Shown here: piece after piece, positions 7,725-16,291 of the stretch
Layout of the letters: the number at the start of each line of letters is the position of its first letter
Numbering within the stretch: the stretch's first letter is position 1
Source of the DNA: Methylobacterium sp. J-090
Lineage (GTDB): Bacteria > Pseudomonadota > Alphaproteobacteria > Rhizobiales > Beijerinckiaceae
Direction of reading: 5' to 3'
Length of the DNA: 37,274 nt
Assembly (NCBI RefSeq): GCF_022829345.1
Contig: NZ_JAKSXV010000061.1
Coordinates: forward strand, 1 to 37,274
Notes under the pieces: model-generated
Database searches by the model: none
Told to the model about the DNA's origin: nothing
The model's input: only the letters and a program-made list of their open reading frames with translations
Program-made: the position numbers and the translations under genes

Positions 7725-10114
7725 GCGGCCTCCCGCGCGGTCACGGCCTCGCGGGCGGCCAGGACCGCTTCGACGATGCGATGCTGGCTCACGGGCGCGT
7801 GCAGCATCGCGACGCCGAGCGGCCGCAGGGCGTCGTTGATGGCGTTGGCGAGGGCCGCCGGGGGCGCGATGGCCCCGCCCTCGCCGATGCCCTTCACGCC
7901 GAACTGCGTGTAGGGCGAGGGCGTCGCCATGTGGTCGATGCGGGGTTCGGGCACCTCGGCCGGTCCCGGCAGGAGGTAGTCGGCGAAGGTCGAGGCCAGG
8001 GGCTGGCCGCGGGCATCGAACCGCACCTCCTCGTAGAGGGCCGTGCCGATGCCCTGCGCGAGGCCGCCATAGATCTGGCCGTCGACCACCAGCGGGTTCA
8101 CCAGGGTGCCGCCATCCTCGACGATGCAGTAGTCGAGGATCTCCACCGCCCCGAGGTCCGGGTCGACGGCGACGAGCGCCGCGTGGGCCGCGTAGGAGAA
8201 CGTGCCGGAATCGCGCTGCGGCTTGTAGCCGGCGGTGACTTCGAGGCCGCCCGGATCGACGTCGAGGGCGAGGTCCTGCGGGCGCCGGTACCAGGTGTGG
8301 GCGATCTGCGCGAGGGTGACGTCGCCCGACGGCCCGACCACGCGGCCGGCCTCGAACCGGCAGGCGGCCGGATCGGCCTGGAGCAGGTGGGCGCCGATGC
8401 GCAGGGCCCGCTCGCCGAGCTCACGGCAGGCGGCGGCGACGGCGCCGCCGGCCATCACCATGACGCGCGAGCCCCAGGAGCCGGTGGAATAGGGCGTCAT
8501 GGCGGTGTCGCCGTGGACGAGGCGGGTGCGCGCCACCGGCACGCCGAGGATCTCGTGCGCCACCTGCGCCAGGGTCGTCTCCAGGCCCTGCCCGTGCGAA
8601 TGGGCGCCGATCCGCAGTTCGAGGCCGCCATCGGGGGTGAGGCGCGCACCCGCCTGCTCGTGGCCCGGCACCATGGGGATGCCCCAGCCGGAATAGACCG
8701 AGGTGCCGTGCGCCGCCTGCTCGCAGTAGATCGACAGGCCGAGCCCGATGCGGCGCCCGTCCGCCTCGCCGGCCCGCTGGCGCGCCCGCACGGCCTCGAC
8801 GTCGATGGCCTTCAGGACACGGGCCAGGGCCTGCGGATAGTCGCCGCTGTCGAAGTGCTTCTTCGTGATGTTGTCGAACGGCATCTGCTCGGGCCGCACG
8901 AGGTTCTTTTCGCGCACCACCCAGGGTTCGAGCCCGGCCTCCGTCGCCACGGCGTCGAGGATGAGCTCCATGGCGAAGCACACGCCCGTGCGGGCGACGC
9001 CGCGATAGGGCAGGATCGGGCACTTATTGGTGGCCACCGACCAGGTCCGGCAGCGATAGGCCGGGAAGTCGTAGGGGCCGGGCAGGATGCTCGCCACCTG
9101 CGCCGCCTCCAGGCAGGCGGAGAACGGGTAGGCCGAGTAGGCGCCGGAATCGACGGTGGCCTCGCAGTCGATGCCCCGGAGGCGGCCGTCGCGCTCGGCA
9201 TAGGCGGTGATGCGGTAATGGTGCTCGCGGCAATTGGCGTTGGCGGTGAGGTGCTCGCGCCGGTCCTCGAGCCAGCGCACGGGGTGGCCGACGCGGAGCG
9301 CCAGCCAGGCGAGGCAGACGTCCTCGGCGAGCAGGATCGCCTTGTAGCCGAAGCCGCCGCCGACATCGGGCGAGACGATGCGCAGGCGCCCCTGCTCGAT
9401 CCCGAGACACTCGGAGAGGCCGTTGCGCACGATGTGCGGCATCTGGCTCGCCGTGTGGACGACGAGCTGGTCCATGCGGTGGTCGAGATGGACCACCGTG
9501 CCCCGGCCCTCGATGGGGGCCATGCACTGCCGGCCCGTCGAGATGGTGCGCGAGACCTTGATGGGGGCGTCGAGCGCCGCGGAAAGGTTCACGTCGACGA
9601 GGGTCTCGAGGAAGACGTTGTCGCCCCAGTGCTCATGGACCAGGGGTGCGCCGGGCTCGCGGGCGGCGAGCATCTCGTGGACCGCCGGCAGCTCTTCCAG
9701 GTCGAGGACGATGGCGGCGGCGATGTCCTCGGCCTCGGCGCGGGTCGGCGCGAGGCAGATCGCCAGGAGCTCGCCGACCTGCCGGACCTTGTCCCGGGCG
9801 AGCACCGGCTGCTCGGAGACCTTGAAGCCAGGGAGCCCCGAGACCGCCCGGATCGGCTGCACGTCGGTCAGGTCGGCGGCGGTGAACACCCGGTCGCGAA
9901 ACGCCTCCGGCACGTGGATCGCCCGGATGCGGGCATGCGCCAGGGGGCTGCGGACGAAGGCGACATCCTGCATCCCGGACAGGCGCAGGTCGCCGACATA
10001 CTGGCCGCGCCCGCGCATGAGGCGGTCGTCCTCCTTGCGCGGCAGGCGCGCGCCGACGCCCTGGATCAGCAAGGGCGCGCCGACGCCCTCGGTGAGCGGG
10101 ATCGCGTCGCTCAT
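7721..10114 (-). CDS. molybdenum hydroxylase large (molybdopterin) subunit, CoxL-like but not true CO dehydrogenase
   Basis: A 797-residue catalytic subunit of the xanthine oxidase family. Cofactor motifs include GGGFGYK at residues 252-258, and the conserved catalytic glutamate sits in GIGEGGAI (E745). At the position where aerobic CO dehydrogenase carries its AYxCSFR loop with the copper-binding cysteine, this protein has PYRGVART (369-376). It is therefore predicted to hydroxylate an organic substrate (aldehyde or N-heterocycle) rather than oxidise CO. Downstream genes encode its FAD and Fe-S subunits, upstream genes encode hydrolases. The substrate is unknown; no nearby cofactor-insertion (XdhC-like) gene is seen. 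Confidence 0.93.
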   Translation of the reverse strand: MSDAIPLTEGVGAPLLIQGVGARLPRKEDDRLMRGRGQYVGDLRLSGMQDVAFVRSPLAHARIRAIHVPEAFRDRVFTAADLTDVQPIRAVSGLPGFKVSEQPVLARDKVRQVGELLAICLAPTRAEAEDIAAAIVLDLEELPAVHEMLAAREPGAPLVHEHWGDNVFLETLVDVNLSAALDAPIKVSRTISTGRQCMAPIEGRGTVVHLDHRMDQLVVHTASQMPHIVRNGLSECLGIEQGRLRIVSPDVGGGFGYKAILLAEDVCLAWLALRVGHPVRWLEDRREHLTANANCREHHYRITAYAERDGRLRGIDCEATVDSGAYSAYPFSACLEAAQVASILPGPYDFPAYRCRTWSVATNKCPILPYRGVARTGVCFAMELILDAVATEAGLEPWVVREKNLVRPEQMPFDNITKKHFDSGDYPQALARVLKAIDVEAVRARQRAGEADGRRIGLGLSIYCEQAAHGTSVYSGWGIPMVPGHEQAGARLTPDGGLELRIGAHSHGQGLETTLAQVAHEILGVPVARTRLVHGDTAMTPYSTGSWGSRVMVMAGGAVAAACRELGERALRIGAHLLQADPAACRFEAGRVVGPSGDVTLAQIAHTWYRRPQDLALDVDPGGLEVTAGYKPQRDSGTFSYAAHAALVAVDPDLGAVEILDYCIVEDGGTLVNPLVVDGQIYGGLAQGIGTALYEEVRFDARGQPLASTFADYLLPGPAEVPEPRIDHMATPSPYTQFGVKGIGEGGAIAPPAALANAINDALRPLGVAMLHAPVSQHRIVEAVLAAREAVTAREAA

Positions 10115-10995
10115 GCCCGTACCCCTTCAATGAGATCGAGGCCTTCCACGAGATCGATGGCGGCCCGCACCAGAGCGCCGCCGGGACGGCGCAGTTCGCT
10201 CAGGATGGAAAAATGCTCGGCCCCCGCGATCGGGAGCAGCGGTCCCGGCGCGTGACGGGCGCTGCGCAGGGCGTGGAAGGCGCGGGCGTCGTGGACGAGG
10301 GCCGGGCGCTCGGCGGTGCCGTAGGCGATGGCGAGGGGCTTCTCCACCACCGGCAGGCGCAAGGGGGAGAGGCCGGCGACCTCCGCGTCGGTGAGGGCGA
10401 GGGCCTGGTTCAGCCCGGTGTCGCGGATCGGTCCGAGCTCGTAGACGCCCGAGATGGCGAGCCCCGCCGCCACGGCCGGGTGATGCAGTTGCATCGCCGC
10501 GAGATGCGCGCCCGCCGACCAGCCGGCCAGCACCAGGGGGCCCGCGATGCCGTGTGCGGCCCCGTGCGCGGCGAGCCAGTCGAGGGCCCGGCCGATCTCG
10601 TCGACGATCCGCGTCAGGCTCGCCTCGGGCGCCAGGGTGTGGCCCGGCATCGCCACGGACCAGCCGGCGGCGGCGGGGCCTTCGGCGAGGCAGGCGAACA
10701 GGTCGCGGGAATTGCGCTGCCAGTAGCCGCCGTGGATGAAGACGAGGCAGGGCGCGGCCGGGTCTTGCGCCGGATAGAGGTCGAGGGCGGTCCCGGGCGC
10801 GTCGCCGTACGGGATGTCGAGGGCGCCCGCATGCGCCGCCCGATAGGCGGCGGAGGCGGCGTTGCGCGCGGCCGACTGGGCGGCGGCATCGGGCACCGCC
10901 GCGTTGTTGTCGTAGGCGGCGTCGCGCGCCGCCCGGTCGAGGCGGGACCAGTCGCGCCTCGGATCGGGCGGCAGCGGGGACGGATCGGCACCCAT
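10111..10995 (-). CDS. alpha/beta hydrolase, arylformamidase (kynurenine formamidase)-like
   Basis: A 294-residue hydrolase. The oxyanion motif HGGYW lies at residues 88-92, the nucleophile is S160 in GWSAG, and a C-terminal histidine is in AEHFS (H261). The N-terminal YDNNAAVPD segment resembles that of bacterial arylformamidase-type hydrolases of the HSL/KynB group. It probably cleaves an ester, formamide or related bond in the cytoplasm. It overlaps the molybdenum hydroxylase gene by 4 nt, implying a shared pathway. No kynureninase or tryptophan dioxygenase is present, so a tryptophan-pathway role is not supported. Confidence 0.87.
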   Translation of the reverse strand: MGADPSPLPPDPRRDWSRLDRAARDAAYDNNAAVPDAAAQSAARNAASAAYRAAHAGALDIPYGDAPGTALDLYPAQDPAAPCLVFIHGGYWQRNSRDLFACLAEGPAAAGWSVAMPGHTLAPEASLTRIVDEIGRALDWLAAHGAAHGIAGPLVLAGWSAGAHLAAMQLHHPAVAAGLAISGVYELGPIRDTGLNQALALTDAEVAGLSPLRLPVVEKPLAIAYGTAERPALVHDARAFHALRSARHAPGPLLPIAGAEHFSILSELRRPGGALVRAAIDLVEGLDLIEGVRA

Positions 10996-11020
10996 GGGGT
11001 CGTCTCCTTCGAGGTCCAGG

Positions 11021-12295
11021 TCAGGCCGCGATGGCCTGGGGCAGGATCGGCGAGTCGGCGTCGAAGCGCTTGCCGGCGCGCAGGCAGAAGGCCGGCTGGA
11101 GCAGGCGCTGGGCGATCACCTGCGTGTCCTCGTTGTCGCGCAGGAGAAAGCGGCCGCGATGGTCGTGCAGCACCGACACGTCGGCGGAAAAGCCCGGCGT
11201 CAGGGCGCCGATGCGGTCGGACAGCCCGAGCATCTCGGCGGGATGCTTCGTCACCATCGGCACGACCTGCTCGAGGGTGAGGCCGAGCGCCATCATCGAG
11301 CTCATGGCCTGGGTCAGGCTGAAGCGGGCCTGGCCGAGGAAGGGGTGGTTCTCGTCGTCGTGGTGCTCGTCCGGCGTGCCCGCCGGCCGCGGCACCTCGG
11401 TGTTGTAGCCGTGCATGTCGGCGCCGAGGGTGTAGGGCATCACGCCAGCCGGCAGGGAGGCGCGGGCGACCCGGTAGGAGAAGTGGCTGCCGTGGCCGAC
11501 ATCGACCCGCAGGCCGGCGTCCATCGCCGCCCGGATGATCGGGTGGACCACGCCCGCCTCGTTGATGAAGCCGCCCGGATGCCGGGTGAAGGGATGGGCC
11601 AGAAAGTCCCCGGGGCGCAGCAGCGGGATCACCCGCTCCATGATGGTGTTGGCGTCCTCGCCGTTGGCGCCGCTCTCGGGCAGGCCCCAGAGCTGGCCGA
11701 AATGCACGTAGAGCGGCAGCTCGGCGCTGCGGCTGATCTCGGCCGCCATCTCCATGACCCGGATGCCCCAGCGGGCGAAGCCGCCGATCTCGGCATGGCC
11801 CTTGATGCCGCGCACGAGGTCGCGGTTCTCGACCGCTGACTTCACCGTCGCCTCGATGTCGACGCCCTCGGGGCTGTAGAGGTTCGGGTAGAAGTGGCCT
11901 TCGAGGCCGCCGACGAGGTAGGCGGACAGGAAGGCGTAGATCCGGGTTTCCGCTTTCTCGGCGACGAAGTGGCGGAAGCCCGGCAGGGTCATGCAGGACG
12001 CGCCGCCCTGGTCGATCACCGTGGTCACGCCCGAGCGCACGCCGACCATGTCGGGCGGCAGGCCGAACCGGCCGGTGACGTACTGGTAGACGTGGCCGTG
12101 GGTGTCGATCATCCCCGGCAGGACGAGCTTGCCCGCGACGTTCACCACCTCGGTGTCGGCGGAGGGAACGATGCCGTCCGCGACCGCCGCGATCCGCCCA
12201 TCGCGGATGGCGACATCCTTGAGGCCGTCGATGCCCGAGACCGGGCAGATGACGCGCCCACCGCGCAGCAGCATGTCGTAGCGTGCGGTCTCCAT
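11021..12295 (-). CDS. amidohydrolase/deacetylase-family metallohydrolase (COG3964-like)
   Basis: A 424-residue amidohydrolase-superfamily enzyme. The first metal motif is H-G-H after DTHGH near residue 65, a candidate bridging lysine lies in GIKGHAE, and later metal ligands are in YVHFG, VGHGSH and ADMHG. The architecture matches the group that includes EF_0837 and Atu3266, for which hydrolysis of acetyl-(R)-mandelate has been reported; that substrate need not apply here. It is the promoter-proximal gene of the minus-strand run, 25 bp upstream of the alpha/beta hydrolase gene, and diverges from the MarR gene. Ring opening or deacylation of an imported or hydroxylated compound is the likely role (inference). 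Confidence 0.88.
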   Translation of the reverse strand: METARYDMLLRGGRVICPVSGIDGLKDVAIRDGRIAAVADGIVPSADTEVVNVAGKLVLPGMIDTHGHVYQYVTGRFGLPPDMVGVRSGVTTVIDQGGASCMTLPGFRHFVAEKAETRIYAFLSAYLVGGLEGHFYPNLYSPEGVDIEATVKSAVENRDLVRGIKGHAEIGGFARWGIRVMEMAAEISRSAELPLYVHFGQLWGLPESGANGEDANTIMERVIPLLRPGDFLAHPFTRHPGGFINEAGVVHPIIRAAMDAGLRVDVGHGSHFSYRVARASLPAGVMPYTLGADMHGYNTEVPRPAGTPDEHHDDENHPFLGQARFSLTQAMSSMMALGLTLEQVVPMVTKHPAEMLGLSDRIGALTPGFSADVSVLHDHRGRFLLRDNEDTQVIAQRLLQPAFCLRAGKRFDADSPILPQAIAA

Positions 12296-12357
12296 GGTCT
12301 GCCTCTCCTCACGCGCTCCGGCGCGATCGCTGCGACGGCCCTGGCGGGACCGCGCAA

Positions 12358-12397
12358 ATGCGAAGTATGCTTCGTATCTAGCTGAAGCATGCTGCGT
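12358..12397. promoter_or_regulatory. candidate tandem MarR operators in the divergent promoter region
   Basis: Two 14-bp sites, GAAGTATGCTTCGT at 12362-12375 and GAAGCATGCTGCGT at 12384-12397, match at 12 of 14 positions. Both are centred on a palindromic core, and the centres are 22 bp apart, about two helical turns. The first extends to a 20-bp imperfect palindrome (12358-12377). They lie between the amidohydrolase start and the MarR start, where autorepressing MarR proteins commonly bind. Binding is inferred, not shown. Confidence 0.65.
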
Positions 12398-12442
12398 GCC
12401 ACATGGATGTTTCGCGGCGGAACGCGGTGCGGAGGGGTGGGT

Positions 12443-12964
12443 ATGGACGAGGGCGAAGCCAGGTTGCGCGGGGGCGCTGAGGAAGACGCGGCGTTGGAGG
12501 CCGGTCCGGTGCCCTGGCCGCTGCCCGAACGTCCCGGATTCCTGATGCGGCGCCTGCATCAGATCCATGTCAGCCTGTTTTCGGAGCTGTGTGGCGCCTT
12601 CCGCGTCACGCCGCTGCAATACAGCCTGCTGTCGCTCCTCCGGGCCTGTGACGGGGCCGATCAGACCACCCTGGCCAACACCGTCGCCCTGGACCGCACC
12701 ACGACGACGGGCGCCCTCAAGCGCCTCCAGGCGCGCGGCCTCGTCGAACGATCCCCGTCCCCCACCGATCGCCGATCGCAGCATTGCCGCCTCACGCCCG
12801 AGGGCCGCACCCTGCTGCACCGGATGGAGGGGGCGGCCCGGCAGGCCCACGACGTGACGATGGCGCCGCTCTCGGCGGCCGAGCAGGCCACCCTCATCCA
12901 CCTCATGAAGAAGATCACCGCGGCCCACGCCCAGAGGCGGAGCGCGGGCGACCTGGTGGCGTGA
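12443..12964 (+). CDS. MarR-family transcriptional regulator
   Basis: A 173-residue winged-helix regulator. Helices from about residue 32 form the dimer region, the recognition helix-turn-helix spans about 73-98, and the wing carries the typical DRRS motif (SPTDRRS, 106-112) followed by LTPEG. I chose the ATG at 12443 because GGAGGGG lies 5 nt upstream; an earlier ATG at 12389 would extend it by 18 residues but would place the second operator inside the coding region. It is divergent from the catabolic run, so it probably represses that run and itself until an aromatic or acidic ligand binds (inference from family behaviour and layout). Confidence 0.9.
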   Translation: MDEGEARLRGGAEEDAALEAGPVPWPLPERPGFLMRRLHQIHVSLFSELCGAFRVTPLQYSLLSLLRACDGADQTTLANTVALDRTTTTGALKRLQARGLVERSPSPTDRRSQHCRLTPEGRTLLHRMEGAARQAHDVTMAPLSAAEQATLIHLMKKITAAHAQRRSAGDLVA

Positions 12965-13202
12965 TGCGGCGCATGCGATGCGCGCCCGGGGATGTTTCCC
13001 GGAGTGTCGCCCAGGACGGCCGCGTCGTTTTTCTGCCGAAGGCGGGGGCTATTGAATACAATATCAGGCTCGACTTGAGAGCCTCTTTCCATCCATGTGC
13101 GCCCCAACACATAGCGCCGGAACCGGACGCTCCTTTGCCGGTTGAGCAAGCACAAACGGAACGGACATCGGGTCTGTTCTTGATCAGGAGCCTGGAAATC
13201 AA

Positions 13203-13463
13203 ATGAAGACGCGTCTGTCCGCCCTCGTCGCCGCTATTGCCCTGGGTGCCGCCGCCGTGACGCCGGCCCTGGCCTATGACGGACAGTCGCGCTTCATGTC
13301 GTACGCACCGTACGGTGTCGAGACCACGGGCACGATCCTCGTCGACGAGCGCGGCCCGACTTATCTCGGCTGCCCGGTGAGTTCGGCCGCCGACGGCAAC
13401 GCCAACCAGCAGACCCGCCCGGTGATGCAGTACGGCCAGACCTCCGGCGGCTCGGCCTGCTGA
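13203..13463 (+). CDS. small secreted two-cysteine protein (paralogue 1)
   Basis: An 86-residue protein with a clear signal peptide (residues 1-24, ending PALA before YDGQ). The mature part of about 62 residues is dominated by a conserved C-terminal half, SSAADGNANQQTRPVMQYGQ, flanked by two cysteines (C57 region and the final residue) that could form a disulfide. A paralogue lies at 21295-21558, and even parts of the upstream leaders are similar. A strong hairpin follows the stop. No known function; I cannot assign a domain. Confidence 0.85.
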   Translation: MKTRLSALVAAIALGAAAVTPALAYDGQSRFMSYAPYGVETTGTILVDERGPTYLGCPVSSAADGNANQQTRPVMQYGQTSGGSAC

Positions 13464-13487
13464 ACCACGCACCAGACACGAGACCGG

Positions 13488-13517
13488 ACGGCCGTGGGGA
13501 AACCCGCGGCCGTTTTC
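13488..13517 (+). terminator. intrinsic terminator after the small secreted protein gene
   Basis: An 11-bp stem (ACGGCCGTGGG pairing with CCCGCGGCCGT, one G-T pair) closed by a GAAA loop and followed by TTTC. It starts 25 bp after the stop at 13463. The U-tract is short, but stem and tetraloop are strong. Confidence 0.75.
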
Positions 13518-13537
13518 GTGCGTGGGCTGATCTTTTC

Positions 13538-13648
13538 TCAGCCTACATTTTCCGCCGAAGTGGTTGCCGGTTCGGCGTAAGAAAATGCGATACACAACAA
13601 AGGGCCAGAGCGTTTTCTGCGATCCAAGGATCTTAGAAAACGCTCTAG
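13538..13648 (-). repeat. dispersed repeat, copy 1 (inverted)
   Basis: A roughly 105-bp element whose reverse complement starts with an AGAGCGTTTTCT palindrome, continues through CCCTTTGTTGTG and ATCGCATT, and ends ACGCCGAACCGGCAACC...GGCGGAAAATG. It matches the element at 16914-17021 in opposite orientation over essentially its full length. It sits between the secreted-protein terminator and the 3' end of the acyl-CoA synthetase gene, where the palindrome (13611-13648) may act as a terminator for the latter. Confidence 0.85.
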
Positions 13649-15279
13649 TCTTTTGGGATCCTGCCTTCGTCGCGCAGCTGCCGGCGGATGATCTTGCCCG
13701 TGGTCGTCATCGGCAGGTGATCGCGGAAGACGAGCGCGCGGGGATATTCGTGGGCCGAGAGCCGCGTGCGCACGAAGGCCTGGATCTCGGCGGCCAGGGC
13801 GTCGGACGGGTCGAACCCCTCGCGCAGCACCACGTAGGCCTTCACGATCTCGGTGCGCAGGGGATCGGGCTGGCCCACCGCCGCCGCCATGGCGACGGCG
13901 GGGTGGCGGCTCAGGCAATCCTCGATCTCGGTCGGGCCGATGCGGTAGGCCGCGGACGTGATGAGATCGTCCTCGCGGCCGACGAAGTGGACGTAGCCGT
14001 CGGCGTCGCGGCGCGCCGTGTCGCCCGTGCGCATCCAGTCGCCGCGGAATTTCCTGGCCGTCGCCTCGGGCTGGTTCCAGTACCTCAGGAACATCACCGG
14101 GTCGGGCCGGGCGACCATGATCTCGCCGGGCTCGTCCGCGTCGGTCTCGCTGCCGTCCTCCCGCTGGATCATCACCCGGTGGCCGGGCACGGGCCGCCCG
14201 GTGGAGCCGGCCCGCGCCACGCCCGCCGAGGGGCAGGCGGCAAGCACGAGGTTGCACTCCGTCTGGCCGTAGGCCTCGCCGATGGTGAGGCCGAGTTCGG
14301 CCTTCGCCCATTCGAAGGTCTCGGGCCCCAGGGCCTCGCCGGCCGAGGCGATGTTGCGGAGTTTCGTGAGGTCGAAGCGCCCGCGCGGGTCCGGCACCGT
14401 GCGCAGCATCCGGAGCGCGGTCGGCGGCAGGAACACCGTGGTCACGGCCTGCTCGGCGATGAGCCGGAAGGCGGCCTCGGGCTCGAACCGCGCCGCCGGC
14501 TGCGCGATGACGGGCACGCCGAGGCGCAGGGCCGGCAGGGTGGCGTTGAGGAGGCCGCCGGCCCAGGCCCAGTCCGAGGGCGTCCACATGCGGTCGCCGG
14601 GCCGGGGCGGGAAGTCGTGCATCATCAGGAAGCCCGGCATGTGGCCGGCGAGCACCCGGTGGCCGTGGAGCGCGCCCTTGGCCTGCCCCGTGGTGCCGGA
14701 GGTGTAGATCATCAGGGCCGGGTCGTCGGGGCCGGTATCGACCGGGACGAATGTCTCGCCGGATGCGCTCGCCAACAGGTCGGCGTAGGCGAGCGTCCCC
14801 TCCCCCGCGCCCTCGAGGCTGACGACGAGGGCGAGGGCGGGGAGGTCCGCGCGCAGGGGGGCGACCTTGGCGAGGCCCGCCGCGTCGGTGATCAGCGCCC
14901 GGGCCCCGGAATCGGCGAGGCGGTAGGCGAGCGCCTCGGGGCCGAACAGGCCGGCGAGCGGCAGCGCGATGGCGCCGAGCTTGTAGGCGGCGGCGTGCGC
15001 CGCCACCACGGCGGCCGATTGCGGCAGGAGCACCGCCACCCGGTCTCCGGGCACCACGCCGCGTTCGCGAAGGGCCGCCGCGAGGCGGTCGGACTCGGCC
15101 TTCAGGGTGCCGAAGCTGGTGGTGGCGACCCCCGCCGCCGTGACCTCGCGGATGGCGACGCGATCGGGCTCGCGCGCCGCCCAGACGTCGCAGACCTCCA
15201 CGCCCATGTTGGTCCGGGCGGGGATGTCCCAGGAAAAGCCGGCGCCGAGGCCGGCATAGTCGGAGGCGGGCGCCAGCAC
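13645..15279 (-). CDS. AMP-binding acyl-CoA synthetase (medium-chain/acetyl-CoA synthetase-like)
   Basis: A 544-residue adenylate-forming enzyme. P-loop YTSGTTGQAKGA lies near residues 192-203, the adenine-binding motif GEAYGQTE is near 335, the hinge region RTGDTARRDADGYVHFVGR follows, and the C-terminal catalytic lysine is in TGKIIRR. It would activate a carboxylic acid to its CoA thioester. The GTG at 15279 is the probable start: a stop lies 15 nt upstream in frame and the N-terminal WDIPAR segment matches the family. The nitroreductase gene ends 9 bp upstream, so the two are likely co-transcribed. Acid specificity is not deducible. Confidence 0.93.
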   Translation of the reverse strand: MLAPASDYAGLGAGFSWDIPARTNMGVEVCDVWAAREPDRVAIREVTAAGVATTSFGTLKAESDRLAAALRERGVVPGDRVAVLLPQSAAVVAAHAAAYKLGAIALPLAGLFGPEALAYRLADSGARALITDAAGLAKVAPLRADLPALALVVSLEGAGEGTLAYADLLASASGETFVPVDTGPDDPALMIYTSGTTGQAKGALHGHRVLAGHMPGFLMMHDFPPRPGDRMWTPSDWAWAGGLLNATLPALRLGVPVIAQPAARFEPEAAFRLIAEQAVTTVFLPPTALRMLRTVPDPRGRFDLTKLRNIASAGEALGPETFEWAKAELGLTIGEAYGQTECNLVLAACPSAGVARAGSTGRPVPGHRVMIQREDGSETDADEPGEIMVARPDPVMFLRYWNQPEATARKFRGDWMRTGDTARRDADGYVHFVGREDDLITSAAYRIGPTEIEDCLSRHPAVAMAAAVGQPDPLRTEIVKAYVVLREGFDPSDALAAEIQAFVRTRLSAHEYPRALVFRDHLPMTTTGKIIRRQLRDEGRIPKD

Positions 15280-15288
15280 CGTCGCAGC

Positions 15289-15879
15289 CTAGAGCTTGTG
15301 GCCCGGAAAACCGCCGGCATGGATGAAGTCGGTTATGGGGCGGCGCCCGTTCGGCACCTCCTTCTCGCGCTGCTCCTCGGTGAGGTCTTCGCGCGGGGTG
15401 GCGCGGCCCACGGCGTAGGCCGCCTCGACGTGGTTGCCCTCCGGCACGGCGAGCAGGGTCGCGGCGCGGGGCTTGTCGAACCCGCCCATGCCGTGGACGT
15501 GCCAGCCCTGGCGGATGGCCTGGAGCTGGAAGTTGGCCGAGGCCGCGCCGGTGTCGAGGGAATGGCTCGGCGTGGGTTTGAGGACGTCGCCGACCTTCAT
15601 GTGGGTGTTCGACACGAGGATGACGAGCGCTCCCGCATCCTTGGCCCATTTCTGGTTGCCGGGCACGAGGAGATCGAGGAACGGCGCCCAGTGGGGCGTG
15701 TCGCGGAGCGCATAGAGGAAGCGCCAGGGCTGGGAATTGTAGGAGGACGGCGCCCAGCGCGCGGCCTCGAACATCCGGAGCAATTCGGATTCCGGCACGG
15801 CCTCGCCGGTGAAGGCGCGGGGCGACCAGCGCTCGGTGAACAGGGGATCGATGGCGTGGTCGGGCTGGCGCGGATTCAC
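15289..15879 (-). CDS. nitroreductase-family FMN oxidoreductase
   Basis: A 196-residue nitroreductase-fold protein. RWSPRAFTGE near residues 18-27 and EAARWAPSSYNSQPWRF near 38-54 are the family's FMN-binding motifs, and VPEGNHVEAAYAVG occurs near the C-terminus. It probably reduces quinone-, nitro- or ene-type substrates with NAD(P)H. I chose the GTG at 15879, preceded by CCGGAG. It lies directly upstream of the acyl-CoA synthetase gene on the same strand. Confidence 0.9.
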   Translation of the reverse strand: MNPRQPDHAIDPLFTERWSPRAFTGEAVPESELLRMFEAARWAPSSYNSQPWRFLYALRDTPHWAPFLDLLVPGNQKWAKDAGALVILVSNTHMKVGDVLKPTPSHSLDTGAASANFQLQAIRQGWHVHGMGGFDKPRAATLLAVPEGNHVEAAYAVGRATPREDLTEEQREKEVPNGRRPITDFIHAGGFPGHKL

Positions 15880-15992
15880 GGCAAAACTCCGGGGCGCGGG
15901 GGGCGCCGTTTCGCCTTGCACCAGGATGGGGGCCGGGTGCAAATCCCGGCCCCTCGGCCTTTGGTCCATACCGGCGCCGGCCCGGGGCGCGC

Positions 15993-16232
15993 CTACTCGA
16001 CGACCTTCGCGCGGGGGCGGTCGTTGCCCTGCGCCGTCTCGTCGTGCCAGGCGCCCGCGCCGTCCTGGTAGCGGATGCCCTCCGTCGAGCCCGGCACCTG
16101 CTGCTCGGCCGCCGCGGCTTGCGCCGCCTGCAGCGCCTCGTCGTGGCTCGGAAAGGTTTCGGAGAACACGTCGCCGACCTTGTAGGCGTAGCCGCCGTCG
16201 TGCTCGACGATGCGATAGGTGACATCCGACAT
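15993..16232 (-). CDS. DUF2188-like small protein
   Basis: A 79-residue protein beginning MSDVTYRIVEHDGGYAYKVG, with an alternating strand-helix pattern (YRIVEHDGGYAYK, then SHDEALQAAQAAAAEQ) like DUF2188 proteins. It is soluble, without a signal peptide. Such proteins are common next to stress genes but have no established function. Confidence 0.75.
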   Translation of the reverse strand: MSDVTYRIVEHDGGYAYKVGDVFSETFPSHDEALQAAQAAAAEQQVPGSTEGIRYQDGAGAWHDETAQGNDRPRAKVVE

Positions 16233-16291
16233 GGGGGGACTCCTCGACTGATCTGTCGGGGGCGAACCGGCGCGGATGGCGGGAGGTTCCG

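Noticed and set aside
5629..10114. Aerobic CO dehydrogenase (coxMSL)
   Set aside because: The CSFR active-site loop is absent and the gene order and neighbours suit an organic-substrate hydroxylase.
7712..10255. An 847-codon plus-strand frame opposite the molybdenum hydroxylase large subunit
   Set aside because: It mirrors the codons of the real gene, has no recognisable domain, and the minus frame contains the cofactor motifs and catalytic glutamate.
10111..10995. Kynurenine pathway gene kynB
   Set aside because: Motifs are similar, but no other tryptophan catabolism gene is present and the operon context differs.
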